NCBI RefSeq assembly: GCF_030819175.1
Contig: NZ_JAUTBJ010000002.1
Location: forward strand, 3,371,001 to 3,435,000
Reading direction: 5' to 3'
Origin: Sphingomonas sp. SORGH_AS_0879
GTDB lineage: Bacteria > Pseudomonadota > Alphaproteobacteria > Sphingomonadales > Sphingomonadaceae
DNA length: 64,000 nt
The notes beneath the pieces are model-generated. The model made no database searches and was not told where the DNA came from. It saw nothing but the letters and a program-made list of their open reading frames with translations. The position numbers and the translations under genes are program-made. Positions 8,595-17,059 of this stretch are shown piece by piece (positions within the stretch are counted from its first letter, which is position 1; every line of letters begins with the position of its first letter).

Positions 8595-8969
8595 TCAGCG
8601 CAGCGTCAGCACCTTGGCATCCCTGGTCGTCGGGACGAACGGAAGATAGGAAATCCGCATCGTCTCGGCCAATTCGATCCGGTGCTCGCCGGGGGCGAGT
8701 CCACTCGCCCGCTTTACGCCCACCAGCGCCTTCTCGCCGAAATTCCAACGGTCACCATATTCGCTTTCCATCTCGTCCAGCGTCCAGGTCCGACCACGCA
8801 GCGACAGGGTGATATCCTCGCGCGGGACCGCTTCGCCATTGATGCTGATCGCCACATTCTCGATCATCGACAGGCCCAATCCCCGATAATAGGGCAGGCG
8901 CGCCTCGATGCTGAACCCGGTATCGGTCGCCTTCAGGCTGTCTTCCACGATCATCTTGTTGTCGAACAT
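8595..8969 (-). CDS. DUF6379-like small protein, probable C-glycoside deglycosidase beta subunit
   Basis: A 124-residue soluble protein starting MFDNKMIVEDSLKATDTGFSI. It has a beta-rich pattern with RLPYYRGLGLSMIENVAISINGE, TWTLDEMESEYGDRWNFGE and a C-terminal LAETMRISYLPF. This matches my memory of the small beta subunits (DgpB / CarB type, DUF6379) that pair with a TIM-barrel subunit in bacterial C-deglycosylating enzymes. The gene is 12 nt downstream of such a TIM-barrel gene, which supports the pairing. In the known enzymes the complex cleaves 3-oxo-C-glycosides and also some O-glycosides. Assignment is by recall plus context. A structure or profile search would settle it. Confidence 0.72.
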   Translation of the reverse strand: MFDNKMIVEDSLKATDTGFSIEARLPYYRGLGLSMIENVAISINGEAVPREDITLSLRGRTWTLDEMESEYGDRWNFGEKALVGVKRASGLAPGEHRIELAETMRISYLPFVPTTRDAKVLTLR

Positions 8970-8981
8970 CGGTCGTTTCCC

Positions 8982-9989
8982 TCAGGCGGCGCGTGTGTCG
9001 GTGGTGGCGGGCGCGGCGATCAGTCGCTTCAGCATCGCATGATGGCGGCGGACCTGCTCCACGGAATCGACCTCGTGCGCATCCTCGATCCAGCGATTGC
9101 CCTCATATTCCGAGCAGATGTAGCCGTCGTAATTGCCACGCTTCAGCACCGCGACGATGGCGTCATAAGGGATGCAGGGTTCGACCAGATCCTCGTCCAT
9201 CTGATAGAATTTGCCGTGCACATTATGGATGCGGTGCATATAGTCGAGCATTCGCTTCGGCTCATACGCCGCATTGTGACGCAGCGTTTCGGCCATGGCG
9301 ATCGCGGGTCCGACCCCGCCCATCTCACGCACGTTCAGGATGACATATTCGCTGAGGACGCGGTCCTCATAAGCCTTGGTGATATAGTCGGCGATATGCG
9401 GCGGCACGCCGTTGCGGATGAAGCGCTCCTTCCACACGGGCGGAAATTTGGACAGGAACATGCCCATGTCGGGCAGGAAGCCCAGCGCATCGCTGCCCGA
9501 CTTTTCAAAGGCCTCGGCATGGCGGACGATCCACGGATGGTCGAAGTGCAGCGGCGCATGCACCTCGATCAGAATCTTGATGCCCCTTTCCTCGGCATGG
9601 GGGGCGGCCGCGACCAGTACCTCCGGCGCGATCGACACGAGCGCGCGGACATATTGGACACCCAGCCGCGCCCCGAAGTCGATGTCGTTCTTCACGCTGG
9701 CGACCTGTTCGTCGAAGGGCATTTCGCGGTCCTTGTAACGCTTATAGTCCAGCATGAAGTCGTGGCAGACCGGCACCGCGTCATATTTGCCGATCAGGTG
9801 ATGCCACTCGGCGATCCTGTCCTCGGCGACGCCAGCCTCCGGCCAGCCCCAGAAGGTCTGCTCGCCGATTACCTCGATGCCGTTGGCGCCGAATTCGACG
9901 GAGGTGCGGATGCAATCCTCCAGCGTCATTTTGCCGAGGAAAGTCTCGTTCTGATAGCTGTAGAGGCTGACGCCTCGCTTGATCGTCAT
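8982..9989 (-). CDS. TIM-barrel sugar isomerase/epimerase-like protein, probable C-glycoside deglycosidase alpha subunit
   Basis: A 335-residue AP-endonuclease-2-type TIM barrel (xylose isomerase-like). Candidate metal or catalytic residues are Glu142 and His144 in IEVHAPLHFDHP, Asp174 in FLPDMGMF, His258 in VHGKFYQM and Glu294 in ICSEYEGN. The opening RGVSLYSYQNETFLGKMTLEDCI and the EVIGEQTFWGWPEA segment are like the DgpC / CarC catalytic subunits of metal-dependent C-deglycosidases, which act by beta-elimination on 3-oxo-glycosides. It lies between the MFS gene (30 nt) and the DUF6379-like gene (12 nt) in one operon under operator D. An ordinary sugar epimerase role cannot be excluded. Confidence 0.78.
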   Translation of the reverse strand: MTIKRGVSLYSYQNETFLGKMTLEDCIRTSVEFGANGIEVIGEQTFWGWPEAGVAEDRIAEWHHLIGKYDAVPVCHDFMLDYKRYKDREMPFDEQVASVKNDIDFGARLGVQYVRALVSIAPEVLVAAAPHAEERGIKILIEVHAPLHFDHPWIVRHAEAFEKSGSDALGFLPDMGMFLSKFPPVWKERFIRNGVPPHIADYITKAYEDRVLSEYVILNVREMGGVGPAIAMAETLRHNAAYEPKRMLDYMHRIHNVHGKFYQMDEDLVEPCIPYDAIVAVLKRGNYDGYICSEYEGNRWIEDAHEVDSVEQVRRHHAMLKRLIAAPATTDTRAA

Positions 9990-10018
9990 GACTATGGTCC
10001 TGAACAGAGAGGTTGGGA

Positions 10019-11251
10019 TCAGGCCGCCGCCGCGACGGCGGCCGTGCCGCTGTCACGCCGCGACACCGCGATAAGGAAGGCCGCGACCGCGCCGACGACC
10101 CCGGCGGCGCCCATGATGAGGAACGCCGCCTGCATCGCACCCAGTTGGGTGCGGAACATCGACACCAGGAACGGACTGGAGAATTGCCCGAAGAAGAAGC
10201 AGGCGGTCCAGACACCCATACCGCGCCCCCGATGTTCAAAGGGCAATTTGGTCTGGGCCCAGGCGATCAGCGTCGGCACCGCCATGCCCGCCCCGGTCTG
10301 CTGAACGACCAGCCCGGCGATCATCCAACGCCAATCCGGCGCCAGCCCGATCGTCGCCAGCCCGCCGCCGATCAGCGCCAGGAAGATGCCGAGTTGCACC
10401 ACCGGACGCGCACGCCCCGTGGCCCAGAAGATCGCGGAACCCAGCATCACGAACAGGCTGGGAATGAAGGTCAGCTTGCTCAGTTCCTGCGACGACTGGA
10501 TACCGACCTCGCGAAACGCCATGCCGCCGTTGATGATGAAGACATAGTAGAGCGCCGAGGCGAACAGCGTCACGCCGCCGATCATGGCGACCGATGCCAT
10601 CGGAAACGGCGTTCGTGCGGGTTCCTGGCCGATCCCCAGCATCTTGCGCGCGGTCGCATCGCTCTGCGGTTCGTAGAGGAATTTCACCGCCGCGACGAAG
10701 ATCGGAAAGGCGACCAGATAGATCAGGAAGATGCCGTTCCAGCGCAGCCCCGTCAGGAAACCCGACGCCAAGATCACCCCGCTGGCCAGGAACGGTCCGG
10801 CGAGCCCCTGCATCGTCAGCCAGTTGCGCCGCCCCTTCTCATCCCAATAATCGCCGATCAGCGTATTGAGCGTGGTCAGGATGACGGCCTCCGATACGCC
10901 CAGCAGCAGCCGCGAGGCGTAGATCGCGTCGAGGCTGTCGAGGAAAAAGGGCGCCGCGCCGAACACCGCATAGAGCAGGGTGGCGACCAGCATCAGCCTG
11001 CGCCGACCGAAGCGATCGACCAATATCCCTGCGAACAGCGCGACCACGGCGATGGTCAGCCCCGGTGCGGACACCATCGCCGGCACCTTCCACGATGCGG
11101 AAGGATCGGCCGAGAAATGGTCGATGATCGACGGCACCGCCGGAAACAGCGAGGCGATGGCCAGGATCGGCAGAAAGCCGGCTGTGATGACGGTAATGCC
11201 CTGACCGATGCCGGGTCGGCGCATCTCGGGGCTTTCTGGCGTGATGGCCAT
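10019..11251 (-). CDS. MFS transporter, probable glycoside or aglycone uptake
   Basis: About 410 residues with roughly twelve hydrophobic segments. The MFS loop signature is GILVDRFGRRRLML after TM2, with a second-half GRARPVVQLG. ATG 11251 is preferred because GGGAGAG lies 7 nt upstream; the TTG at 11266 lacks support. It is the first gene of the three-gene minus-strand operon MFS - TIM barrel - DUF6379-like, so import of the glycoside for cytoplasmic cleavage is the simplest role. Operator D lies in the divergent promoter region shared with the DHA2 transporter. Confidence 0.88.
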   Translation of the reverse strand: MAITPESPEMRRPGIGQGITVITAGFLPILAIASLFPAVPSIIDHFSADPSASWKVPAMVSAPGLTIAVVALFAGILVDRFGRRRLMLVATLLYAVFGAAPFFLDSLDAIYASRLLLGVSEAVILTTLNTLIGDYWDEKGRRNWLTMQGLAGPFLASGVILASGFLTGLRWNGIFLIYLVAFPIFVAAVKFLYEPQSDATARKMLGIGQEPARTPFPMASVAMIGGVTLFASALYYVFIINGGMAFREVGIQSSQELSKLTFIPSLFVMLGSAIFWATGRARPVVQLGIFLALIGGGLATIGLAPDWRWMIAGLVVQQTGAGMAVPTLIAWAQTKLPFEHRGRGMGVWTACFFFGQFSSPFLVSMFRTQLGAMQAAFLIMGAAGVVGAVAAFLIAVSRRDSGTAAVAAAA

Positions 11252-11293
11252 CGGCTTCTCTCCCAATCGATTCGCCGCTGCTACGGCTTAATT

Positions 11294-11307
11294 AGAACTT
11301 GCATTCT
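11294..11307. promoter_or_regulatory. TetR-type operator, site D (between two divergent MFS genes)
   Basis: AGAACTTGCATTCT, reverse complement AGAATGCAAGTTCT with flanks TC and AATT, matches sites B and C. It lies in the 107-bp gap between the MFS gene at 11251 (minus) and the DHA2 gene at 11359 (plus), so it can control both. Confidence 0.75.
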
Positions 11308-11358
11308 GATACGTGGTATCGCCATGACGTGCCACCCTGTCAAGCAAGGATCATCAAG

Positions 11359-12771
11359 GTGGCGACACGCGCGGTTTCGGATGGCTTGAGCGAGCGGCAA
11401 AGGGCGCTGGCGTTTGCCACCATCCTTCTCGCCTTCATCATGGACGTGGCCGATTCGACGATCGTCAACACCGCGCTGCCCGCGATCCAGCAGGGCCTCG
11501 GCGCATCGGACCGGGCGATGCAATGGGTGGTCTCCGGCTATTTCCTCAGCTTTGCCGTGGTGCTTGTCGTGGGTGGGCGGCTGGGCGACCTGTTCGGTTA
11601 TGCCCGGATGTTCACCATCGGCGTGACCGTCTTCTCGATCGCGTCGTCGGCCTGTGGACTGGCGTCGGATGCCACGACGCTCGCCATCGCGCGTCTGGCG
11701 CAGGGAGCGGCGGCGGCGATCATGGCGCCGCAAGGCGTGGCGCTGATCCAGCTTCTCTATTCCCCCAGCGAGCGGATCGGCCGGTTGGCGGCCTTTGGCG
11801 TGATCGGCGGATTGGCGGCGATCGGCGGGCCGGTGCTCGGCGGCTTGCTCATTCAGCTCAACCCGCTCGGCCTCGGTTGGCGCAGCGTATTCCTGATCAA
11901 CCTGCCCTTCGGCCTGCTGGCGCTGGTTGCCGGGCGAATGCTGTTGCCGCCGGGCCGCTCGGGTCATGCCCTGCGCATCGACGCGCCGGGATCGTTGCTG
12001 TTGTTCGCCGCACTCGGCACGCTGCTGCTGCCCCTGATCGAAGGACGCAGCGCGGGATGGCCGTGGTGGATGGGGGTGCTGGTGCTGGCGAGTGCCGGTC
12101 TGTGGTGGGTGTTCTGGCGCTACGAACGGTCACGCCGCGCCAGGCTGGGGTCGGCGCTGATCGAACCATCGCTGTTCCGGGACCGCAGCTTTCGGATCGG
12201 ACTGGCCGCGACGGGGGCCTTCGCGGTCGCCTCGGGTGGCTTCCTGCTGACCTTCAGCGTCACGCTGCAACAGGGGCTGGGATATAGCCCGTTCGATGTC
12301 GCGCTGCTGCACATGCCGTTCGGGCTGGGGGTGATGGCCGGGATCAGTCAGATCGGACGCAAGGCGCTTCCCGTCCATGGGCGTCGCGTGCCGATCATGG
12401 GCGCGATGCTGATGGCGCTGGGCTGTGCGGCGACCGGCCTGGCGGTGCATGTGGCGCTGCCGGGCGTCGTCATCGGCGCGCTGTTGCTGATGGCGGGGAT
12501 CGGAATGGGTACGCTGAGCGGACCGCTGGGGCCGATCACCCTGTCGCGGGTCGATCGCAACCATGCCGGTGTCGCGGGCGCCATGCACAAGACGATGCAG
12601 CAGATCGGCGGTGCGATGGGCACCGCCCTCATCGCCACCATCTATTTCTCGATGACGGGTGACCACAGGCCACCCGTGACCGCCTTCCTGATCACGACAT
12701 TGGCGGTGGCGGCGGATCTGCTGGCCATCGCGCTTCTGCTGACCCGCCTGCCGGAACGGCTGTTCGATTGA
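11359..12771 (+). CDS. DHA2-type MFS efflux transporter (EmrB/QacA-like, 14 TM)
   Basis: About 470 residues with the DHA2 features: LLAFIMDVADSTIVNTALPAIQQ in TM1, WVVSGYFLSFAVVLVVGGRLGDLFG at TM2-loop and GGPVLGGLL near the antiporter motif. GTG 11359 is chosen because AAGGA is 9 nt upstream and operator D would overlap the next in-frame start to the left. The family exports small organic molecules by proton antiport. Placed under the same operator as the uptake/cleavage operon, it may relieve toxicity of an aromatic aglycone or intermediate. Confidence 0.85.
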   Translation: MATRAVSDGLSERQRALAFATILLAFIMDVADSTIVNTALPAIQQGLGASDRAMQWVVSGYFLSFAVVLVVGGRLGDLFGYARMFTIGVTVFSIASSACGLASDATTLAIARLAQGAAAAIMAPQGVALIQLLYSPSERIGRLAAFGVIGGLAAIGGPVLGGLLIQLNPLGLGWRSVFLINLPFGLLALVAGRMLLPPGRSGHALRIDAPGSLLLFAALGTLLLPLIEGRSAGWPWWMGVLVLASAGLWWVFWRYERSRRARLGSALIEPSLFRDRSFRIGLAATGAFAVASGGFLLTFSVTLQQGLGYSPFDVALLHMPFGLGVMAGISQIGRKALPVHGRRVPIMGAMLMALGCAATGLAVHVALPGVVIGALLLMAGIGMGTLSGPLGPITLSRVDRNHAGVAGAMHKTMQQIGGAMGTALIATIYFSMTGDHRPPVTAFLITTLAVAADLLAIALLLTRLPERLFD

Positions 12772-12786
12772 GGGGCGCCCCTGCCC

Positions 12787-13710
12787 TCAATCGTAGATCG
12801 GCCGCAATTCCTTATCGAGATGATAGCGCGTCAGCGCCATGGACGCCAACAGGTCGGGCGACCCGTCATATTCGACCGACATCCAGCCCTTGAACTGGTG
12901 CTGCTTCAACAGGCGATAGAGTCCCTTCAGGTCCAGCTCGCCTAGGCCGGGTTCCCAGAACCAGCGCGTTCCGTCATCGGTGATCTCGGGGTCCTGAGCA
13001 TAGCGCACGGCATCGGGCTGGCGAACCGATGCCGTATCCTTGAGGTGGAACGTGCTGATACGGTCGTGATAGTCGCTGTAGAAGGTCAGCAGGTCCTCCC
13101 CCATGATCGCGACCTGCGCCGTGTCGATGCAATAGTGGACCAGCTTCGGATCGGTGCTTTCGATGAATTCCCGGTGGTTCGGCAGATTGATGGCACAGAA
13201 GAACTCGTTGTGCAGACCGATCCTGACGCCGCGATCGGTGGCGTAGCGGCCGATCTCGTTGATCGTCCTGGCGCATTGCTTTACCGCTTCGCGCGACAGC
13301 GGGCCGTTTCCATAAAAATTGTCGGTGGGACAGGTGTTCATATAGGTGCCACCGAAGCGGACGATCGTGTCCACGGCTTCCCGCCCGGCACGCACGGCTT
13401 CGTCGAAATGGTCGGCGGCGTGGGAGGCATGGGCCCCATGGAACATGCCGATGACCTCGACCCCGCGATCCTTGGCGAAGGCCGAGAATTCCTCGGGCGA
13501 GCCGAACAGCGGCAGGATGTCGGCCAAGTCCCAGGGCGCGATCTCGATACCGTCGAAACCGAGCGCCGACTGGTATTTCAGGATCGTATCCCAGTCGGAA
13601 TAATAGGCGGTGTTCGTCCTGTCCTCATAATAGAAGTCGCGGAAGTTCTCGATCCGCCGATAGGGGATCGCCTTCCAATGGCTCATATTGGCGTAGCGGA
13701 TATTGGGCAT
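12787..13710 (-). CDS. Sugar phosphate isomerase/epimerase family protein (TIM barrel)
   Basis: A 307-residue AP-endonuclease-2-type TIM barrel. Likely metal ligands are in LHNEFFCAIN (His/Glu), HYCIDTAQVAIMG (Asp), ISTFHLKD (His) and WMSVEYDG (Glu). It is the last gene of the minus-strand run GPH transporter - TIM - TIM, 21 nt after the next one. It ends 15 nt from the convergent DHA2 gene. The fold covers isomerases, epimerases and inosose dehydratases. Here it probably acts on the oxidised sugar released from the glycoside, but the exact reaction cannot be read. Confidence 0.82.
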   Translation of the reverse strand: MPNIRYANMSHWKAIPYRRIENFRDFYYEDRTNTAYYSDWDTILKYQSALGFDGIEIAPWDLADILPLFGSPEEFSAFAKDRGVEVIGMFHGAHASHAADHFDEAVRAGREAVDTIVRFGGTYMNTCPTDNFYGNGPLSREAVKQCARTINEIGRYATDRGVRIGLHNEFFCAINLPNHREFIESTDPKLVHYCIDTAQVAIMGEDLLTFYSDYHDRISTFHLKDTASVRQPDAVRYAQDPEITDDGTRWFWEPGLGELDLKGLYRLLKQHQFKGWMSVEYDGSPDLLASMALTRYHLDKELRPIYD

Positions 13711-13730
13711 GGCTGAAATCTCCGTCCGGC

Positions 13731-14687
13731 TTAGTTCGGAAGCTGATTGAGGAAGGCGCGGATGCGCAGCAGGGCGCGGAACGGATCGCGGGTCTGACGG
13801 GCGCTGCAGACGATCGGTCCGTCATAGCCAAGGCGATCGAGAAGCTGGACGATCCCGCCCAAGTCCACCGATCCGGTTCCGGGATCGCGAAAGACCTGGG
13901 TGGCGCGCTCGGCCGGAAATTCCGGGTTGGAGCTTTTCCAATTGTCGGTTGTGTCGACGAAGTCGGTATCGGTCAGGTGAACACAGCCGATCCGGCCGAC
14001 ATGCGCGGCGATGAAGTCGGCGGGCGCGATACCGGCGATGGTCAGCGTGGCCGTATCGATGTCGAGCTTCACGCTGTCCGGCAGCGCGCCTAGCAAGGTC
14101 AGAACGCGCTCGCCGCGGAACAGGCTCCAGAACTCGTTGCGGAGCACCAGATCGACGCCCGCCTCCGCGGCCTTGGCGGCCAGGCCACCCAGCAGTTCGG
14201 TTTCCCGCCCGACCACGTCATCCATACTGGATTCCAGATCGGGGTGATAATGCGCCATGCGTCCGTAATAGGCGGACGGGCTGATCGCGAAGTAATCCGC
14301 CCCCAGATCGGCGGCATGGGCCAGCGCCTCGCCTGCGAAATGGCCGCTGGCACCGAAGAAGAAACCCAGATTGTCGTTCCGCATGAACAGATTGGGATCG
14401 AAGGTCACGCCGGTCACCCGGTCTATGCCGCTCTGTCGCAGCACCTCGCGATAAGCCGTGGCACTGCCATATTTGGTGTTGATGCAATATCGGTTCATCG
14501 GAACGCCGCTGCGCCCGCCGAACTGCCAGACCGGCTCATAGGGGATTTCGATCCCACGAAAGCCGCTCGCACGGATCAGCGGATACAGCTCTTCCCAGAA
14601 ATATTTGCCTTCATACCGATTGCGGTTCGGCTCCTGATAGTGACGATTGATCAGATCCAGACTTATGGCGATCGCATCTTTGTTCAT
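13731..14687 (-). CDS. Sugar phosphate isomerase/epimerase family protein (TIM barrel)
   Basis: About 318 residues from ATG 14687, which has GGAAG 9-10 nt upstream; ATGs slightly further up lack one. The TIM-barrel pattern shows GFRGIEIPYEPVWQFGG early, then VLRNEFWSLFRG, SVKLDIDTATLTIAG, GCVHLTDTDF and a C-terminal DGPIVCSARQ. The final metal-ligand strand reads VCSARQ rather than the usual E-containing form (compare VEYDG in its neighbour), so activity may differ. It lies between the GPH transporter and another TIM barrel in one operon. Confidence 0.78.
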   Translation of the reverse strand: MNKDAIAISLDLINRHYQEPNRNRYEGKYFWEELYPLIRASGFRGIEIPYEPVWQFGGRSGVPMNRYCINTKYGSATAYREVLRQSGIDRVTGVTFDPNLFMRNDNLGFFFGASGHFAGEALAHAADLGADYFAISPSAYYGRMAHYHPDLESSMDDVVGRETELLGGLAAKAAEAGVDLVLRNEFWSLFRGERVLTLLGALPDSVKLDIDTATLTIAGIAPADFIAAHVGRIGCVHLTDTDFVDTTDNWKSSNPEFPAERATQVFRDPGTGSVDLGGIVQLLDRLGYDGPIVCSARQTRDPFRALLRIRAFLNQLPN

Positions 14688-14743
14688 GGTGGCTTCCATC
14701 ATATTGGGTGATCGCGTCGCGACGCGACATCGAATGGGGGAGT

Positions 14744-16045
14744 TCAGGGCCTGGGCCGCGCGATCCTAGGCCAGCAAAGGACGACCAGCGTCTGGATGAT
14801 CAGCACCGCCACCGCACCACCGCTATAGGTCCAGCGGATCGCCTCGCGCGCCTCAGCCGTGACGTGCCCCGGCGCATAGTGGAACGCGCCCAGCACATAG
14901 GCGAAACCGGCCGTACCCAGCGCCATGCCCAGCTTCGTGGACAGGCTGATGCCCGCCGACAAAAGCCCTTCGCGACGCGCTCCGAACCGGGCCTCGTGAT
15001 AATTCACCGTCTCGGCGATCATCGCATAGGTCGAGGTGATGGTGATCGACGTCGCCAGGCAGCCCGCGACGTAAAGGCCCAGGAACAGCGGCACATGGTC
15101 CTGTACGAAGGGCAGCGCGCCGAAGAACAGGGCCGCGATCGCCAGCGCGGCCGCCGTGCCGTTGCGCAACCCCGTTCGCGCCAGAATCGCCGGAGCGACG
15201 AACGCGGACAGGAGCAGCATCCCGGCGACCGCGGGCAGCATGACCGAGATCATCCAGGGGCGTCCCATCACGTCGATGGCGAAATAGGCCGTGGCCGCCA
15301 TCATCATGCCGAAACGCGCGAAATAGAGCAGGCAATGGAAGAAGACGACCAGCCACGCCCGGTTGCGCACCATCTCACCGATGGCGGGCAGAATGGCGAA
15401 GCCGGGCTGGGCGTCATCCTCGTAACGCTCCTTGCAATTGCGGAAGAGCGCCAGCGTGCAGAGCAGCCCCACGACCGCGAACAGCATGGCCACAAGCGTG
15501 AAACCGCGCCGTTGATCGCCCCCGCCCAGCACGCCGACCAACGGCATGACGGCGGCCGTCCCAAGGACCACGCCGGTAGCCGTCCCGATCGACCGCAACC
15601 CCGAGAGCCGCAGCCGCTCCTTGCCGTCCAGCGTCATCATCGGCATCAGCGCGGTATAGGGAATGGCCTGAAGCGACATGACGATGCCCAGCGCCTTGAA
15701 CGTGACGAAGGCGTAGACGAGCTGAGCCCCTTGGCTCCAGGTGGGCATCGAGAACACCGCGACCGTCAACAGCGCATAGGGTATCGCCGTGACGAGGAAA
15801 TATACGCGGGTACGCCCCCAGCGCGTGCGCGTCTTGTCGACCGCGATACCGACCAGAACGTCGATCACGGCATCCATCAACCGCGCGACCAGAAACACCG
15901 TGCCGACCGCTGCGGCGGGCAGGCCGATAATGTTCGTGTAATAGAACAGCAGGAAACCGCTGGCCATATTATAGGCCAGGCTGGTTCCCATGTCGCCGAA
16001 GCCGTAACTGACCCGCTCGACGAAGCCCAACTCACTTTTTTTCAT
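14744..16045 (-). CDS. GPH-family (glycoside-pentoside-hexuronide) cation symporter
   Basis: A 433-residue membrane protein with about twelve hydrophobic stretches. The N-terminus VSYGFGDMGTSLAYNMASGFLLFYYTN and the loop LMDAVIDVLVGIAVDKTRTRWGRTR are the standard signatures of the GPH / MelB family. It should import a sugar, glycoside or uronide with a cation. It is transcribed leftwards with two TIM-barrel genes downstream and one upstream (16085), a sugar-processing operon that complements the adjacent glycoside-cleavage regulon. Confidence 0.9.
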   Translation of the reverse strand: MKKSELGFVERVSYGFGDMGTSLAYNMASGFLLFYYTNIIGLPAAAVGTVFLVARLMDAVIDVLVGIAVDKTRTRWGRTRVYFLVTAIPYALLTVAVFSMPTWSQGAQLVYAFVTFKALGIVMSLQAIPYTALMPMMTLDGKERLRLSGLRSIGTATGVVLGTAAVMPLVGVLGGGDQRRGFTLVAMLFAVVGLLCTLALFRNCKERYEDDAQPGFAILPAIGEMVRNRAWLVVFFHCLLYFARFGMMMAATAYFAIDVMGRPWMISVMLPAVAGMLLLSAFVAPAILARTGLRNGTAAALAIAALFFGALPFVQDHVPLFLGLYVAGCLATSITITSTYAMIAETVNYHEARFGARREGLLSAGISLSTKLGMALGTAGFAYVLGAFHYAPGHVTAEAREAIRWTYSGGAVAVLIIQTLVVLCWPRIARPRP

Positions 16046-16084
16046 GGCGATGACCCGTTCAGGACAGGGAGCAGAGAGTGGGCG

Positions 16085-16858
16085 TCAGTCGGCCAGCGCC
16101 TTTTGCGAAAGGGCGAGAGATTGCTCCATCGGCAGCGTCGGAAAATACTCCAGCCCGATGGCACCCGCATAGCCGAGGTCGCGCAGGGTCTGCCTTACCA
16201 TGCTCCAGTCTAGGCTTCCGGTCCCCGGTTCGTAGCGGTCGGGCATGTCGGCGACCTGAACATGGGCAACCAGATCGATACGCCCGGCCAGGACCTCGCG
16301 CATGTCCTCGCCCATCACCGCGCTATGCCAGACATCGTACAACAGCCGCAGGTTCGGACTGCCCACCGCCTCGACCAGATCCAGGCCGAGCGTGGTGCTG
16401 ACCAGATACATGGTCGCGAAAAGCCGGGTGTTGAGCGGCTCGAGCAGAAGCATGACGCCTGCTTCCTCAGCCAGATCGGCGGCGGCGCGCAGGGCGGCCA
16501 CGGCATTGTCGAAATGCTCCGCCTCGCTCATGCCGTCGACACGGAAGCCCGAGGCGACGATCAGCGCGGGCTTGCCGAGATCGGCGGTGGCGGCGATGGT
16601 CTCGCGAACGGCCGTGACCATCTCTTCACGTTCCGCAGGATCGACGATCGAACGGCGCGGATCGACGCACAGGCTGGTCAGGCGCATCCCGGTGTCGGAA
16701 AGGGCCGTCGCAAGCGCCTCGATCGGCTTGTCACGCCAAAGGTGGAATTCGGCGAGTTCGAACCCGGCCGCCTTGGCCGCGCGCAGACGAGCGTCGAGCG
16801 TACCGGCTTCGGCAAACTGCCATTCAATGCACGACGATAGTGGATAGACCGCAGACAT
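16085..16858 (-). CDS. Sugar phosphate isomerase/epimerase family protein (hydroxypyruvate isomerase-like TIM barrel)
   Basis: A 257-residue TIM barrel. ATG 16858 follows a good ribosome site GGGAGAGGG. Likely metal ligands are LLLEPLN (Glu), LLYDVWHSAVMG (Asp, His), VAHVQVADMPDR (His) and IGLEYFPT (Glu). The glycine-rich GTGSLDW stretch before the last ligand is common in hydroxypyruvate isomerase and related epimerases. It is first in the minus-strand sugar operon, 40 nt from the GPH symporter. Its first codons and upstream region are copied at 39.06 kb. Confidence 0.82.
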   Translation of the reverse strand: MSAVYPLSSCIEWQFAEAGTLDARLRAAKAAGFELAEFHLWRDKPIEALATALSDTGMRLTSLCVDPRRSIVDPAEREEMVTAVRETIAATADLGKPALIVASGFRVDGMSEAEHFDNAVAALRAAADLAEEAGVMLLLEPLNTRLFATMYLVSTTLGLDLVEAVGSPNLRLLYDVWHSAVMGEDMREVLAGRIDLVAHVQVADMPDRYEPGTGSLDWSMVRQTLRDLGYAGAIGLEYFPTLPMEQSLALSQKALAD

Positions 16859-17027
16859 AGGACCCTCTCCCATTCTACGGCCCCGTGGTGCGTTCGCACT
16901 CGTATGCCTGGCGGGTGAATCCCCGCTATTTTGTTTCGTGAGTAGTCGCGCATTTTTTCGAACGATTCAACCCGCGCATTCGCGTTATGGCATAGGACAC
17001 ATGGCGGGCACGCCCGTTGGATGGGCC
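16844..17027 (+). repeat. Segment X, copied at 39062-39241
   Basis: This covers the first codons of the TIM-barrel gene and most of its upstream gap. A clearly homologous direct copy is found at 39062-39241 with scattered substitutions. In both places FAD-monooxygenase sequence follows to the right. Confidence 0.85.
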
Positions 17028-17059
17028 GCACACAGGCTCCATAGGCCGGTCGTGCGAGA

